Below are positions 36,151-44,872 of a stretch of 64,000 bases of DNA, piece by piece (within the stretch, counting starts at the first letter, position 1; each line of letters begins with the position of its first letter). Under the pieces are notes generated by a model. It was not told where the DNA came from. It searched no databases and saw only the letters and a list, made by a program, of their open reading frames with translations. This DNA is from JBMHDW01 sp049889175 (GTDB lineage Bacteria; Pseudomonadota; Gammaproteobacteria; Comchoanobacterales; Comchoanobacteraceae): the NCBI GenBank assembly GCA_049889175.1, contig JBMHDW010000007.1, positions 1 through 64,000 of the forward strand, in the 5' to 3' direction. Both the position numbers and the translations under genes were made by a program.

Positions 36151-36223
36151 GGAGGAGTAGCTCAGTTGGTAGAGCATTTGACTTTTAATCAAAGGGTCGC
36201 GGGTTCGAGCCCCGCCTCCTTCA
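36151..36223 (+). tRNA. tRNA-Lys (anticodon UUU)
   Basis: The 73 bases fold as a tRNA: acceptor GGAGGAG with CTCCTTC (one G-U pair), D arm GCTC...GAGC, anticodon stem TTTGA/TCAAA around loop CTTTTAA with anticodon TTT at 36184-36186, and T arm GCGGG TTCGAGC CCCGC. Discriminator A73 is followed by CTC, so the CCA end is not encoded and must be added. It lies 15 bases before the prfB start and upstream of lysS, the gene for its own synthetase. Confidence 0.96.
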
Positions 36224-36238
36224 CTCCAAGAAGCGCTT

Positions 36239-37355
36239 ATGGAACCTATACACCTGTCATCCCAACTCAAGTCCCTTCTCGAGCGAATGAAGTCGCTCAA
36301 GGAGTATCTTTGACATTGATGGAAAACAGCGTCAATTAGAACTAATAAATACTCAGCTTGCCGATGAAAAGATATGGCAAGATCATGAGAAAATGGCTGA
36401 GCTTAATCGCAAAAAGTTAGACCTTTCATCGACAGTTAGTAGCTTTCAAGACACCCATCAAAGTATTTTAGATACCGAAGAGTTGGCATCTATTTACAGC
36501 GAGCAGGATGCTGAGTGGCATGATTTGATAATAGCAGCGCGCTCACTCGAAAAATCGGTTGGAAATATTGAGTTTAAGAGAATGTTTGCCTCTGAGTTTG
36601 ATGAAAATAATGCTTATTTTGATATTCAAGCTGGTTCAGGTGGTACTGAAGCTCAAGACTGGGCCAACATGTTATATCGAATGTACCAAATGTGGTTTGA
36701 TCATCGGGGCTTTCAAGTAGATGTTTTAGATTTGATGCCAGGTGAAGTTGCAGGCATTAAAAATGTATCACTCAAAGTGTCAGGGCCACAAGCTTTTGGA
36801 TGGCTAAGAACCGAAACGGGCGTACATCGTTTGGTGAGGAAATCGCCTTTTGATTCTGGTAATCGCCGTCATACATCATTTGCAGCTGTCTTCGCATCGC
36901 CTGAAATTGATGATAATATTGAAGTGGATATCAACCCACAAGATTTGCGTGTAGATACTTATCGAGCCAGTGGTGCTGGTGGACAGCACGTGAACACAAC
37001 AGATTCAGCAGTAAGAATTACCCATGTGCCAACCAATATTGTGGTGCAATGTCAACAAGATCGTTCGCAACATAAAAATAAAGATAAAGCCATGAAGCAG
37101 CTAAAGGCACGACTTTATCAGTACGAATTAGATAAGAAAAACGAAGAAAAAAAAGCAATTGAAGGTACTAAAAATGACATCAGTTGGGGGAATCAAATTC
37201 GCTCATATGTTCTTGATCAATCACGTATTAAAGACCTTCGCACAGGTTTTGAGCGCACCGATACTCAGTCGGTACTGAATGGTGATTTGGATGATTTTGT
37301 GGCAGCAAGTTTAAAGGCAGGTGTAGGGCTGCCATCAGATAATGAAGGAGTTTAA
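36239..37355 (+). CDS. prfB: Peptide chain release factor 2, with programmed +1 frameshift
   Basis: RF2 reads UGA and UAA stop codons. Translation begins at ATG 36239 (MEPIHLSSQLKSLLERMKSL) and meets an in-frame TGA at 36311 after 24 codons. The sequence AAGGAG TAT CTT TGA C is the classical RF2 frameshift site: the ribosome slips from CTT to TTT and continues in the +1 frame with DIDGKQRQLELINTQ. The 371-residue product has the stop-codon motif SPF (RKSPFDSGNRRH) and the catalytic GGQ (YRASGAGGQHVN). The frameshift lets RF2 level control its own synthesis. lysS follows one base after the stop. Confidence 0.97.
36299..36314 (+). promoter_or_regulatory. RF2 programmed +1 frameshift site
   Basis: A Shine-Dalgarno-like AAGGAG (36299-36304), three bases before the slippery CTT (36308-36310), then TGA stop and a C. 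This is the arrangement known in most bacterial prfB genes. The frame before (0) and after (+1) both code RF2-like sequence, so it is functional, not a mutation. Confidence 0.97.
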
Positions 37356-37356
37356 T

Positions 37357-38886
37357 ATGACGCATGAGTTAGATGAACAAAGCCAAATAAGACGACAAAA
37401 ATTAGAAGCCCTTAGAGCAGATGGGTTTGCCTATCCTAATGGTATTACGCCCAGTCATATTGCGGTCGATTTACATCAAAAGCATCATAATGTGAGTAAA
37501 GATGATTTGGCTGAACAACAGCATGTTGCCTCAGTGGCTGGCCGGGTTATGACTCGACGTGTTATGGGTAAAGCGAGTTTTTTCACATTGCGAGATCGTT
37601 CAGGTGATATTCAAATTTATGCGCGTTTAAATGATCTAGGTGAGGCTGCGTATGATCAAATCAAGCATGGTGATCTAGGTGATATTATCTATATTAAAGG
37701 TCATGTTTTTCGAACGCAGAAAGGTGAGCTATCGATTCATGCCGATGAAGCGAAGTTGCTGGTTAAATCACTACACAGTTTGCCTGAAAAGTATCACGGC
37801 ATAAAAGATATTGAGGTGTGTTATCGACAACGATATTTGGATTTAATGGTAAATCAAGAAACCCGTGAACGATTTCACATGCGTGCTAAAATCATACAGT
37901 CAATTAGAGGTTTTTTAATTCAGCATGATTATCTTGAGGTAGAGACACCCATGATGCATGCTTTGGCAGGTGGTGCGACAGCAAAGCCATTTGAGACGCA
38001 TCATAATGCGCTCAATATGCCTTTATTCTTAAGGGTAGCTCCTGAGCTTCACTTGAAGCGTTTGGTTGTTGGTGGGTTTGAAAGAGTGTTTGAGATTAAT
38101 CGTAATTTCCGTAATGAAGGTTTGTCAACAAAGCATAACCCAGAATTTACCATGATTGAGTTTTATCAAGCTTATGCAACTTATGAAGATTTAATGTTAA
38201 TGACAGAAGCTATGTTTCAAAAGATCGCTAAAGATGCACTTAAAGGTGAGACAAAATTGGTTATGAGCGATGAGGTTTGTATTGATTTTGCCAAGCCTTT
38301 TGAGCGCATCACTATGCTGGGTGCTATTGCCCAATATACCAATATGGAGGCTGAGTTACTGACTGATGAGTCAGTGGTTCGAGATCTGGCCAAAAAGCAT
38401 AATATTCAAGATTATGATCGTGCTGAACTAGGCTTTTTACAACTGGAATTATTTGAGGCATTGGTAGAGCCTAATTTGCAACAACCAACATTTATTACCC
38501 GTTATCCACGTGCAGTATCACCATTAGCTCGTGTATCTGATGATGATCCACATTTTACCGATAGGTTTGAGCTCTTTATTCATGGTATGGAAGTCGCAAA
38601 TGGTTTTTCTGAGTTGAATGATCCAGATGATCAGCGTCGACGTTTTGAGCATCAAATGCAGCAAAAAGCGCAAGGTGATGATGAGGCGATGCCATTTGAT
38701 GATGATTACATCACAGCTTTGGAATATGGTTTGCCACCAACAGCTGGTGAGGGCATTGGTATCGATCGTTTGGTGATGCTATTTAGCCAGCAAAAAGCCA
38801 TTCGAGATGTGATTCTTTTCCCGTTAATGAAGCCGCATCAGCCAATGGCCCATGCAGTTGATGGCGATACAACATCAACCACGTAA
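37357..38886 (+). CDS. lysS: Lysyl-tRNA synthetase, class II
   Basis: Charges tRNA-Lys. The 509-residue protein has an N-terminal OB-fold anticodon domain (SVAGRVMTRRVMGKASFFTL to about residue 140) and the class II core with motif 1 (FLIQHDYLEVETPMM), motif 2 (FRNEGLSTKHNPEFTMIEFY) and motif 3 (GEGIGIDRLVMLF). I placed the start at ATG 37357, six bases behind AAGGAG within the end of prfB, rather than at 37342. Its 3' end overlaps the convergent ygfZ by 49 bases. The tRNA-Lys gene lies at the head of the same unit. Confidence 0.96.
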   Translation: MTHELDEQSQIRRQKLEALRADGFAYPNGITPSHIAVDLHQKHHNVSKDDLAEQQHVASVAGRVMTRRVMGKASFFTLRDRSGDIQIYARLNDLGEAAYDQIKHGDLGDIIYIKGHVFRTQKGELSIHADEAKLLVKSLHSLPEKYHGIKDIEVCYRQRYLDLMVNQETRERFHMRAKIIQSIRGFLIQHDYLEVETPMMHALAGGATAKPFETHHNALNMPLFLRVAPELHLKRLVVGGFERVFEINRNFRNEGLSTKHNPEFTMIEFYQAYATYEDLMLMTEAMFQKIAKDALKGETKLVMSDEVCIDFAKPFERITMLGAIAQYTNMEAELLTDESVVRDLAKKHNIQDYDRAELGFLQLELFEALVEPNLQQPTFITRYPRAVSPLARVSDDDPHFTDRFELFIHGMEVANGFSELNDPDDQRRRFEHQMQQKAQGDDEAMPFDDDYITALEYGLPPTAGEGIGIDRLVMLFSQQKAIRDVILFPLMKPHQPMAHAVDGDTTSTT

Positions 38887-39497
38887 GCATTGGTATTGCC
38901 ATGCTTGATGGTGCTGCCTAATGAATAGGATCCATGAAGCTGTATGAGTTGCTTTTTTAAGGTGCCTTTGTGGTGTAACCTGGCTAAGATTTCTTGGCCT
39001 AAATAACATCCTTTGGTTAGTGATACCCAATCAAATAATCGGTGGGTAAGTAATGATGGTAACCATTGGCGACTACTGTGTTGGGTTACCAATACGGTTT
39101 GTTGTTCGGCTAGTTTCTGATGCCATAAAGCCGGTGATAGAGGTATTTCTGGGACAGACCAAGTGAGTGCATAATCATAAGCCCAGTCCATATGAGTTTG
39201 CAGGCAACCATAAATGGGGCGCTGGTCTTTGGATATCACGATATCTTCGGTTAGGATATAGTTAACAAGATGATCAAAAAGCGCATCACGTGTGCTTTCA
39301 TGTGTGATCAAATGAAGATTTTCCTCGGCGTGAAGAAGCCAAATCATGGCTATGGTTTTGCCTTGGTGATTGCAAGCAAAAGTAGTAACGGCTGTACTTT
39401 GATTAATATCTTGGGTGACTAAACCTTGGCACCACTTAAGTCTATCTTGTCCAGAAACAGAAATTGAGCTAAGTGGGAGTTTTGGAATATTCATCAT
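38838..39497 (-). CDS. ygfZ: YgfZ/GcvT-domain folate-binding protein, short form
   Basis: YgfZ helps maintain Fe-S enzymes and uses folate. The signature KGCYLGQE (about residue 170) carries the conserved Cys and defines the family. The N-terminal part (SISVSGQDRLKWCQGLVTQDI) matches the GcvT-like fold. At 219 residues it is much shorter than the E. coli protein (about 326), lacking part of the middle and the C-terminal barrel, which is common in short YgfZ forms. It overlaps lysS by 49 bases at the 3' end. Confidence 0.85.
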   Translation of the reverse strand: MMNIPKLPLSSISVSGQDRLKWCQGLVTQDINQSTAVTTFACNHQGKTIAMIWLLHAEENLHLITHESTRDALFDHLVNYILTEDIVISKDQRPIYGCLQTHMDWAYDYALTWSVPEIPLSPALWHQKLAEQQTVLVTQHSSRQWLPSLLTHRLFDWVSLTKGCYLGQEILARLHHKGTLKKQLIQLHGSYSLGSTIKHGNTNAYVVDVVSPSTAWAIG

Positions 39498-39561
39498 GGC
39501 CTTTTAGGTGCAATATAGCTCAACTCTTGTCTTCAATGCAATGCTTTGTTACGTTAAGGGT

Positions 39562-40161
39562 ATGAAACCAATCGATCAATGGCTCTTAGAGGGCCTAACA
39601 CAACGACTTTCTTGGCTGAAAGAAGCACCCAAGCAAGTATTGGTTTATCCCCATCAACCGGCCTTGTTAGCTGCGATTCATCATCAATGGCCAGAGGTGC
39701 ATTGCTTAGCATTCAACGAAGAGCAGACTGAGCAGGTAGATGGTGTAATTATAGCCACCATTTGGGTAGCGGCTATAGATCTTAGCGACTTGATGATAAA
39801 GCTCACTGATAAGGTTAAGCCAGGTGGTTGGCTGCATTGGTTGGCATTAGGTGACCCATCATTTGTTGGCTGTGATCAAAAGGGTGTCTGGCCTTCACCT
39901 CAGACGTTTTGTGAGTTGTTAACCAATCAAGGTTGGAAGGATGTTGTGCTTTCTCGTCAAGAACAGCGTATTCATTATGATGACCCTAAGGGTTTTTACC
40001 GTGACCTTGATGTGCTGCATGCCAATCATCTGCCTGTTATCGATGATACGTCGTTGACATTAACCTTATGTTGGCTACATGCATGGCAAGAAGATCATTG
40101 TGTTAGCATACCTCTGTCATCACTTTCTTTGCCGAAGAAAAAGCCTGTTGAAAAAACATAA
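39562..40161 (+). CDS. Methyltransferase-like protein without a SAM-binding motif
   Basis: A protein of about 199 residues with the outline of the BioC-type class I methyltransferase fold: LSDLMIKLTDKVKPGGWLHW LALGD fits the fourth and fifth strand region and YDDPKGFYRDLDVLHANHLP fits the C-terminal helices of BioC. However, the glycine-rich motif I (DxGxGxG) is replaced by QVLVYPHQPALLAAI, so SAM binding seems unlikely. I chose ATG 39562 (MKPIDQWLLEGLTQR); earlier starts at 39508 (GTG) and 39541 are possible. It overlaps the convergent CPBP gene by 59 bases. It may be a degenerate BioC or a non-catalytic relative. Confidence 0.5.
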   Translation: MKPIDQWLLEGLTQRLSWLKEAPKQVLVYPHQPALLAAIHHQWPEVHCLAFNEEQTEQVDGVIIATIWVAAIDLSDLMIKLTDKVKPGGWLHWLALGDPSFVGCDQKGVWPSPQTFCELLTNQGWKDVVLSRQEQRIHYDDPKGFYRDLDVLHANHLPVIDDTSLTLTLCWLHAWQEDHCVSIPLSSLSLPKKKPVEKT

Positions 40162-43100
40162 GACCAGTCACCCATATGGCTACAAGAGCCAGAGTGGCAT
40201 GTGGCCATAATGAACTTGATAGGTGCGTCAAGTGGGGCAGAGATAAATAGATTAACACTATGAGTAGAACTAATTTTTCATCGTAGCGAGTGAAGCAACC
40301 TATAAATAGACACGCCAGTGCAGCTACCATAAGACTTGTGGCCATTGATAAGTTGACATCGTAAGTTAGAGAATAAAGTTGTGGATATAAAAGACAAAGA
40401 ATTAATAAAGCAACTAAATATAAATGACCTGATCGTAATTGAGCCCATTGGTTGATGATCAATGATAGTGCTAAGGCCATCAACGTGGAAGGAATAACGG
40501 TGGTTAATGTACCTAATACAGGAAAGACTGATGATAACACATAAGGAAGTTGAGTACTTAAAGGAGCCATAAGATCATGAGCAGGTTGTAAGATAACAAA
40601 CAGTAAACCAATGCCGACTAATGATAGGCTTACCAATTGACCATGGGTAGCAGCGCTAATGCGACGTGTGTGTTGTAAACACCAAGCTATGGTAATGGCT
40701 TGTGCCAAAGAGAGTAAGATTGGTTGCCATAAGCTAAATAAAAGATTAATGGGCAAATCAATCCATGGGTTGGCTTGGGTTTGTAGTTGTCTTAACCAAA
40801 TAGGTGCAAGATTGAAGGCGCCCATTACTTGACATATTGTAATAATGAGCCAATAGGGAGTAATCTTCGACCAAGTTAAGCGCTTTTTGATGACTGCGAT
40901 AACCCCCAGTAAAACAGGGATGAGGAAGACAATGGTAACGGAAGCGCTTTTAAGAATAGTCAGCATGAGTTGTGTAAATGCATAAGGTTGATAGATTTCA
41001 GCCTGTGTCTTGGCAATTAATAAATGTTTTACGTTAGCACTATGCTGTTTTCCTGAAAAAGTTATGCCATCGATGCCTTGGTAATCACCTTCTTTCGCTT
41101 GATTGTTGGTGACAACAAGCTGGTATTGATGATGGCCTTTGAGTTGATTAACAGATTTTTGAAACCACGACCAATCATCAATGCCTTGATGGTTTAGGTA
41201 ATCAATCAGTTGTTGTTCTACATACTCTAATGAAGTTGGCTCAATAACAGTGGTATCGGGTATGGTGTATTGCCAATCAAATAAGGTTCCTTGATCTGAA
41301 ACAAAGGCTTCAAAGTATGTGTTGTTGGCGGATGGGGTATCTTGATTGAATGATCGAATCATCACGTGCCACCCATCAGGATACAGGTAAGGAGCTACAG
41401 CATGTGGGTGATTAAGTTGATGTTGAATGAAAAAATATGGGAGAGATTCAGGACGTTGATAGACATGATAGCTAAAGTCACTTGCTTGAAGGTGTGCTGG
41501 TAGGACATACCAGTCATCTGCATCATGCTGTGTGATGGTCTCAAATTGAGTGCGTGCGATTTGTGCAGCTTCATGTTGTGTTATGCGAGGGGGTTTAGGC
41601 TTTTGTGTGCTTTCATAAATCAAGATGATACTTATTAAGGCGCTGATGAAGATGATGGCTGTTGACCACGGTCGAATGGGTGAGCGGTAGCGTGATAACC
41701 ATGGAAGGGGAAGTGCCGGTGAGTGTGATGTTTCAAGTTTTAAAGGTGGGTTACGATCTGTTTTTTCGATTGTGATGTGTGAGCGTCTTAAGGTTAGTGC
41801 CAATGGCAGGAGTATGATCACTATAACGCAGACTTGATGGAAGTGGTTTAGCCAGCCACTCGCGTAAAATAGCGGTGTGGACATTAAGATAAAGTTGAAC
41901 AAAAAATGCATTAAAATAACCGGGATTATGCCATGACGAAGATAGGTATAACCAAAAAAAAGCCCAACCAATGTTAGCTCAATAATGCGCACATAAAAGG
42001 GTTCTGTTGGATAGCCTACATGCATAACCGCCCATACAAAGGCTTGGATAACGATCGCTATGTGTACGTATGGGTGTTTTCGATGGGTCCATAGGATCGC
42101 TGCACTGATTGGGATGACCCGGTATAGTACTTCTTCGCTAAAGCTTGCTTGAAGCGCATGAGTGAGGGCGATTAACCAAGGAAAAGATGTGTTTAAAATA
42201 TCAAAATTAACAGCAATACGGCTGGGTAAATAAAAACCAAAGATATGGACGCCCAATAAATAATAAACCGAGATGAATCCAAACATTAAACCACACAATG
42301 CATAACCTTGATGAATGCCGTAACGGGCTTCAGGGGTATTCATGAACTTCACTTTAAGAAGACTTGGTATGGAAAGTTGACCTGTAAAGGTAGCGCGATA
42401 GAGCGTTTCAGCTAAAGCATATCCGATGAGGCCTGTGATGAAGCCCATTGCACCAATCCCCATGAGTGATAAAATAATCTGGATATAAAATTGTTGAGTG
42501 GAGTCGTATAGGGATAAGTTAGACCAAGTTAAAGGTGTGAGGTTTAAAGCATATAGAATATTGATAAGGGACCAAAACAATGCGAAATAGTAACTTTGTC
42601 TGAGTGCTAGATAGCTCCTTCTGTAAACGTTGATACAGGCCAGAACCCCGATGCTAAGTAAGACGACGGATGCTAAAATACCAAGCTTTTGAATGCGTTG
42701 CTTGATGAGTTGTTGAGATTTAATAGATTGTTTGAAGGCGGAAGGTATGTGAAAGCCTTGCTTGATTGCTGAAAGTTTAGGGCCTGATATAGTTGCGATG
42801 ATATTCGAATAACCTTCGGTATTTAATGGTTGTACAGTTGGTTTAAATATTAAGGTATGGGTGATGGTTTCTTGTCCTTCAGACTCAGTGGAAATGAGTT
42901 TAAGATCAGTGATGTTGAGTAATTCTGATATGGCGCTTTGAGCTATTTTTCTGGCATCTTCCTGGCTTAAGGATTGTGATGGTTCAGCTGAAACATATTG
43001 ATCATTAAACCCTAAAAATGTGCCATCAGGGTGAAACTCTAAGGTGATTTCCCTATCATTGGGTGTAAAATATCGAGCTTGCCATGTATGCCAATAAACG

Positions 43101-43384
43101 GTTTTATCAGTCAAGTGTTGTTGAAGTTGTTGGGCTGAAAGAGACTTTTCCAAGTAATATTGTTTTTCAGACTGATTGATGAGGTTAATTGAGTGCTCTT
43201 GTGGCTCCCAATGAGGGGCGATATGGTTAAGTTTTTGCCTGGCTAGGCCTTCAATATCCTGTTGATTGGTATCTAAACCAATATTGAGTGATGGAAAAAC
43301 CCAAGGCTCTAACATCAAGCTTGCGGTAAAGATCAGAAGGGTAAGAATCCAGTGATACCATTTAATGGATTGTGTATTGTTCAT
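40103..43384 (-). CDS. Very large CPBP-family intramembrane protease
   Basis: A 1093-residue multipass membrane protein. The central CPBP (CAAX protease and bacteriocin-processing, Abi) domain has EEVLYR near residues 417-422, FVWAVMHVGY with its His further on, and HFLFNF as the third motif, matching the EExxxR, FxxxH and HxxxN ligand set. Before it are a membrane anchor and a periplasmic-type domain; after it come a second periplasmic-type section (residues about 540-840) and about eight more membrane helices. Usual CPBP proteins are 200-300 residues, so the flanking halves are unusual. The two extracytoplasmic parts share the same style (Tyr/Trp-rich, GTFLGFNDQYVSA and GTLFDWQYTI) and may be internal duplicates. 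ispA lies upstream, overlapping by 23 bases. Confidence 0.85.
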   Translation of the reverse strand: MNNTQSIKWYHWILTLLIFTASLMLEPWVFPSLNIGLDTNQQDIEGLARQKLNHIAPHWEPQEHSINLINQSEKQYYLEKSLSAQQLQQHLTDKTVYWHTWQARYFTPNDREITLEFHPDGTFLGFNDQYVSAEPSQSLSQEDARKIAQSAISELLNITDLKLISTESEGQETITHTLIFKPTVQPLNTEGYSNIIATISGPKLSAIKQGFHIPSAFKQSIKSQQLIKQRIQKLGILASVVLLSIGVLACINVYRRSYLALRQSYYFALFWSLINILYALNLTPLTWSNLSLYDSTQQFYIQIILSLMGIGAMGFITGLIGYALAETLYRATFTGQLSIPSLLKVKFMNTPEARYGIHQGYALCGLMFGFISVYYLLGVHIFGFYLPSRIAVNFDILNTSFPWLIALTHALQASFSEEVLYRVIPISAAILWTHRKHPYVHIAIVIQAFVWAVMHVGYPTEPFYVRIIELTLVGLFFGYTYLRHGIIPVILMHFLFNFILMSTPLFYASGWLNHFHQVCVIVIILLPLALTLRRSHITIEKTDRNPPLKLETSHSPALPLPWLSRYRSPIRPWSTAIIFISALISIILIYESTQKPKPPRITQHEAAQIARTQFETITQHDADDWYVLPAHLQASDFSYHVYQRPESLPYFFIQHQLNHPHAVAPYLYPDGWHVMIRSFNQDTPSANNTYFEAFVSDQGTLFDWQYTIPDTTVIEPTSLEYVEQQLIDYLNHQGIDDWSWFQKSVNQLKGHHQYQLVVTNNQAKEGDYQGIDGITFSGKQHSANVKHLLIAKTQAEIYQPYAFTQLMLTILKSASVTIVFLIPVLLGVIAVIKKRLTWSKITPYWLIITICQVMGAFNLAPIWLRQLQTQANPWIDLPINLLFSLWQPILLSLAQAITIAWCLQHTRRISAATHGQLVSLSLVGIGLLFVILQPAHDLMAPLSTQLPYVLSSVFPVLGTLTTVIPSTLMALALSLIINQWAQLRSGHLYLVALLILCLLYPQLYSLTYDVNLSMATSLMVAALACLFIGCFTRYDEKLVLLIVLIYLSLPHLTHLSSSLWPHATLALVAIWVTGLMFFQQAFSSAKKVMTEVC

Positions 43385-44069
43385 GAAGCGTTTCAATTAA
43401 TTGAATAAGAGATGGATGGCCAGCCAATTGCATGAGTGATGTGTAATGCTTTTCAAGATCATCGGAACTGGGTGCATTGGGTTCACGATCTTTAAAGTCA
43501 TCGATCATTTGGTACCAAACACCAATCTTTTGGCCGAAATCATATGCTGGGTCGATTGAACGCTGACTTAATTGAGCTGGTAGGGCACAACACATGGCAA
43601 AGAGCACACCTGTCTTCGCTTCATGAATATCTTTGATGGCTTGAGTGCCCTGAATATCCCAGGATTGACCGGCAACTAATGCGGTGGCAGCATGGCTAAA
43701 TGAGGTCACTAGATCAGGGTATGTACTGATCAGTTGGAAGGCAAAGGCCTGTAGTAAGTCACCAGCAAGTATGGCAGATGCTTCATCAAATTGACGGTGT
43801 GCAGTGGGTCGACCTCGTCGCCAGTCATCATTATCCATAGCGGGAAGATCATCGTGAATCAAAGAATAGGTATGAATGCATTCTATGGCAGCCGCAATTG
43901 GGTGGCATTGTGCTGAGGTAAGACCGCAAAATGAGCCATAAGCATACACCAATTGAGGTCTTAACTGTTTGCCATTACCAAAAAGCATATAGCTGGCAGT
44001 TTCTTTCGCTCTTGAGGGGGCTAGTGTTGCCCAATGCTGTTCTAGATAATCATTAAGCTTTGTCATCAT
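43362..44069 (-). CDS. ispA: Farnesyl diphosphate synthase family (IspA-like), short
   Basis: Makes C15 prenyl diphosphate for quinones and undecaprenyl lipids. The first motif DDLPAMDND near residue 70 is the DDx4D form of bacterial FPP synthases, followed by WRRGRPTAH, and the second DDxxD is in YQMIDDFKD near 190. The KQLRPQLVYAYG text is typical. At 235 residues it lacks about 60 residues, mainly at both ends, compared with E. coli IspA, and the usual C-terminal K/R-rich end is gone, so activity is not certain. It follows xseB, as in E. coli, and is coupled to the CPBP gene by overlap. Confidence 0.85.
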   Translation of the reverse strand: MMTKLNDYLEQHWATLAPSRAKETASYMLFGNGKQLRPQLVYAYGSFCGLTSAQCHPIAAAIECIHTYSLIHDDLPAMDNDDWRRGRPTAHRQFDEASAILAGDLLQAFAFQLISTYPDLVTSFSHAATALVAGQSWDIQGTQAIKDIHEAKTGVLFAMCCALPAQLSQRSIDPAYDFGQKIGVWYQMIDDFKDREPNAPSSDDLEKHYTSLMQLAGHPSLIQLIETLHEQYTIH

Positions 44070-44253
44070 TACTTTCTTGAGTAAGGTCTTTAACGCGTTG
44101 TTCGGCTTGATCTAGGGTTTGTTGGCATTGTTGTGAGAGCTTAATGCCTTTTTCATAAGTTTTTATGGCGTCTTCAAGTGCTAAATCACCATTCTCAAGT
44201 TGTTTAATGAGATCTTCTAAGGCTTGCATCGATTGTTCAAAGCTGCGTGGCAT
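44053..44253 (-). CDS. xseB: Exodeoxyribonuclease VII small subunit
   Basis: The small helical subunit of the single-strand DNA exonuclease. The 66-residue sequence MPRSFEQSMQALEDLIKQLE, with LALEDAIKTYEKGIKLSQQC, is characteristic. ATG 44253 was chosen; a TTG at 44265 is also in frame. It overlaps the downstream ispA by 17 bases, the usual xseB-ispA order. xseA is not in the window. Confidence 0.92.
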   Translation of the reverse strand: MPRSFEQSMQALEDLIKQLENGDLALEDAIKTYEKGIKLSQQCQQTLDQAEQRVKDLTQESNDDKA

Positions 44254-44348
44254 GGTCGTATCCAAATGAAATCATCGTAACCGAAATAATACTCGACGTA
44301 AAGCTTAAAGACAGGTACGATAAGATGATTAGTATTCAGGAAGAAACG

Positions 44349-44870
44349 ATGAGTGATGATTTTCACATGCCAAGTTCAGAAACGCTTTCACGTTTGCCAT
44401 GGGATTATTTGCGCATTGAAGCCACTGGCTTTAAAAAAGGGGAGAAAGGACCTCTTTATAAAATGGACCAACGTCAAGTCATCATTACTCCTTATTGTGA
44501 ATGGCTGATAACCTATGAACCACATCCCAAAAAACCCATCATGACCATGAGCATGAATGATAATCATTTTGGGCTAAAAGTTGGGCAAGATAATTATATG
44601 ACACCTGAATCGCAGTTGTTCCACAACGTTATTTACTTAGCACAAATCTGTGTGCAAGAACATTGGCGTGGTGCTCGTATTATTGACGGTTCAGAACGCT
44701 CCAAACCATTATTTGCATCATTTTTGGTGGTTAATGAGCTTCAGTGTCCTGACTATAAAAAAGACAAAGCATTTAAAGACTTTAAAGATAGAAATCAAGA
44801 TATTTTAGAAGATGCTTATAAGGCTGTAGAAAAGAAGAAATGGCCTGCACCTGAGTTTAATAAGCTGTAG
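44349..44870 (+). CDS. Protein of unknown function
   Basis: A 173-residue soluble protein, from ATG 44349 (MSDDFHMPSSETLSRLPWDY) behind AGGAAG five bases away. Longer in-frame starts at 44325 and 44247 exist but overlap xseB. The sequence has an acidic N-terminus, a central part with ITPYCEWLITYEPHPKKP and ESQLFHNVIYLAQICVQEHW, and a Lys-rich helix at the C-terminus (KDKAFKDFKDRNQDILEDAY). I recognise no family. The C-terminal end converges with the charged 623-residue gene, with only two bases between the stops. Confidence 0.6.
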   Translation: MSDDFHMPSSETLSRLPWDYLRIEATGFKKGEKGPLYKMDQRQVIITPYCEWLITYEPHPKKPIMTMSMNDNHFGLKVGQDNYMTPESQLFHNVIYLAQICVQEHWRGARIIDGSERSKPLFASFLVVNELQCPDYKKDKAFKDFKDRNQDILEDAYKAVEKKKWPAPEFNKL

Positions 44871-44872
44871 AA

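Noticed and set aside
36115..36339. Open frames on both strands across the tRNA-Lys gene
   Set aside because: They are accidental translations of the tRNA and of the prfB start region.
36393..37355. RF2 lacking its N-terminus, or a pseudogene of prfB
   Set aside because: The upstream frame 36239-36310 and the frameshift site supply the missing N-terminus, so the gene is complete.
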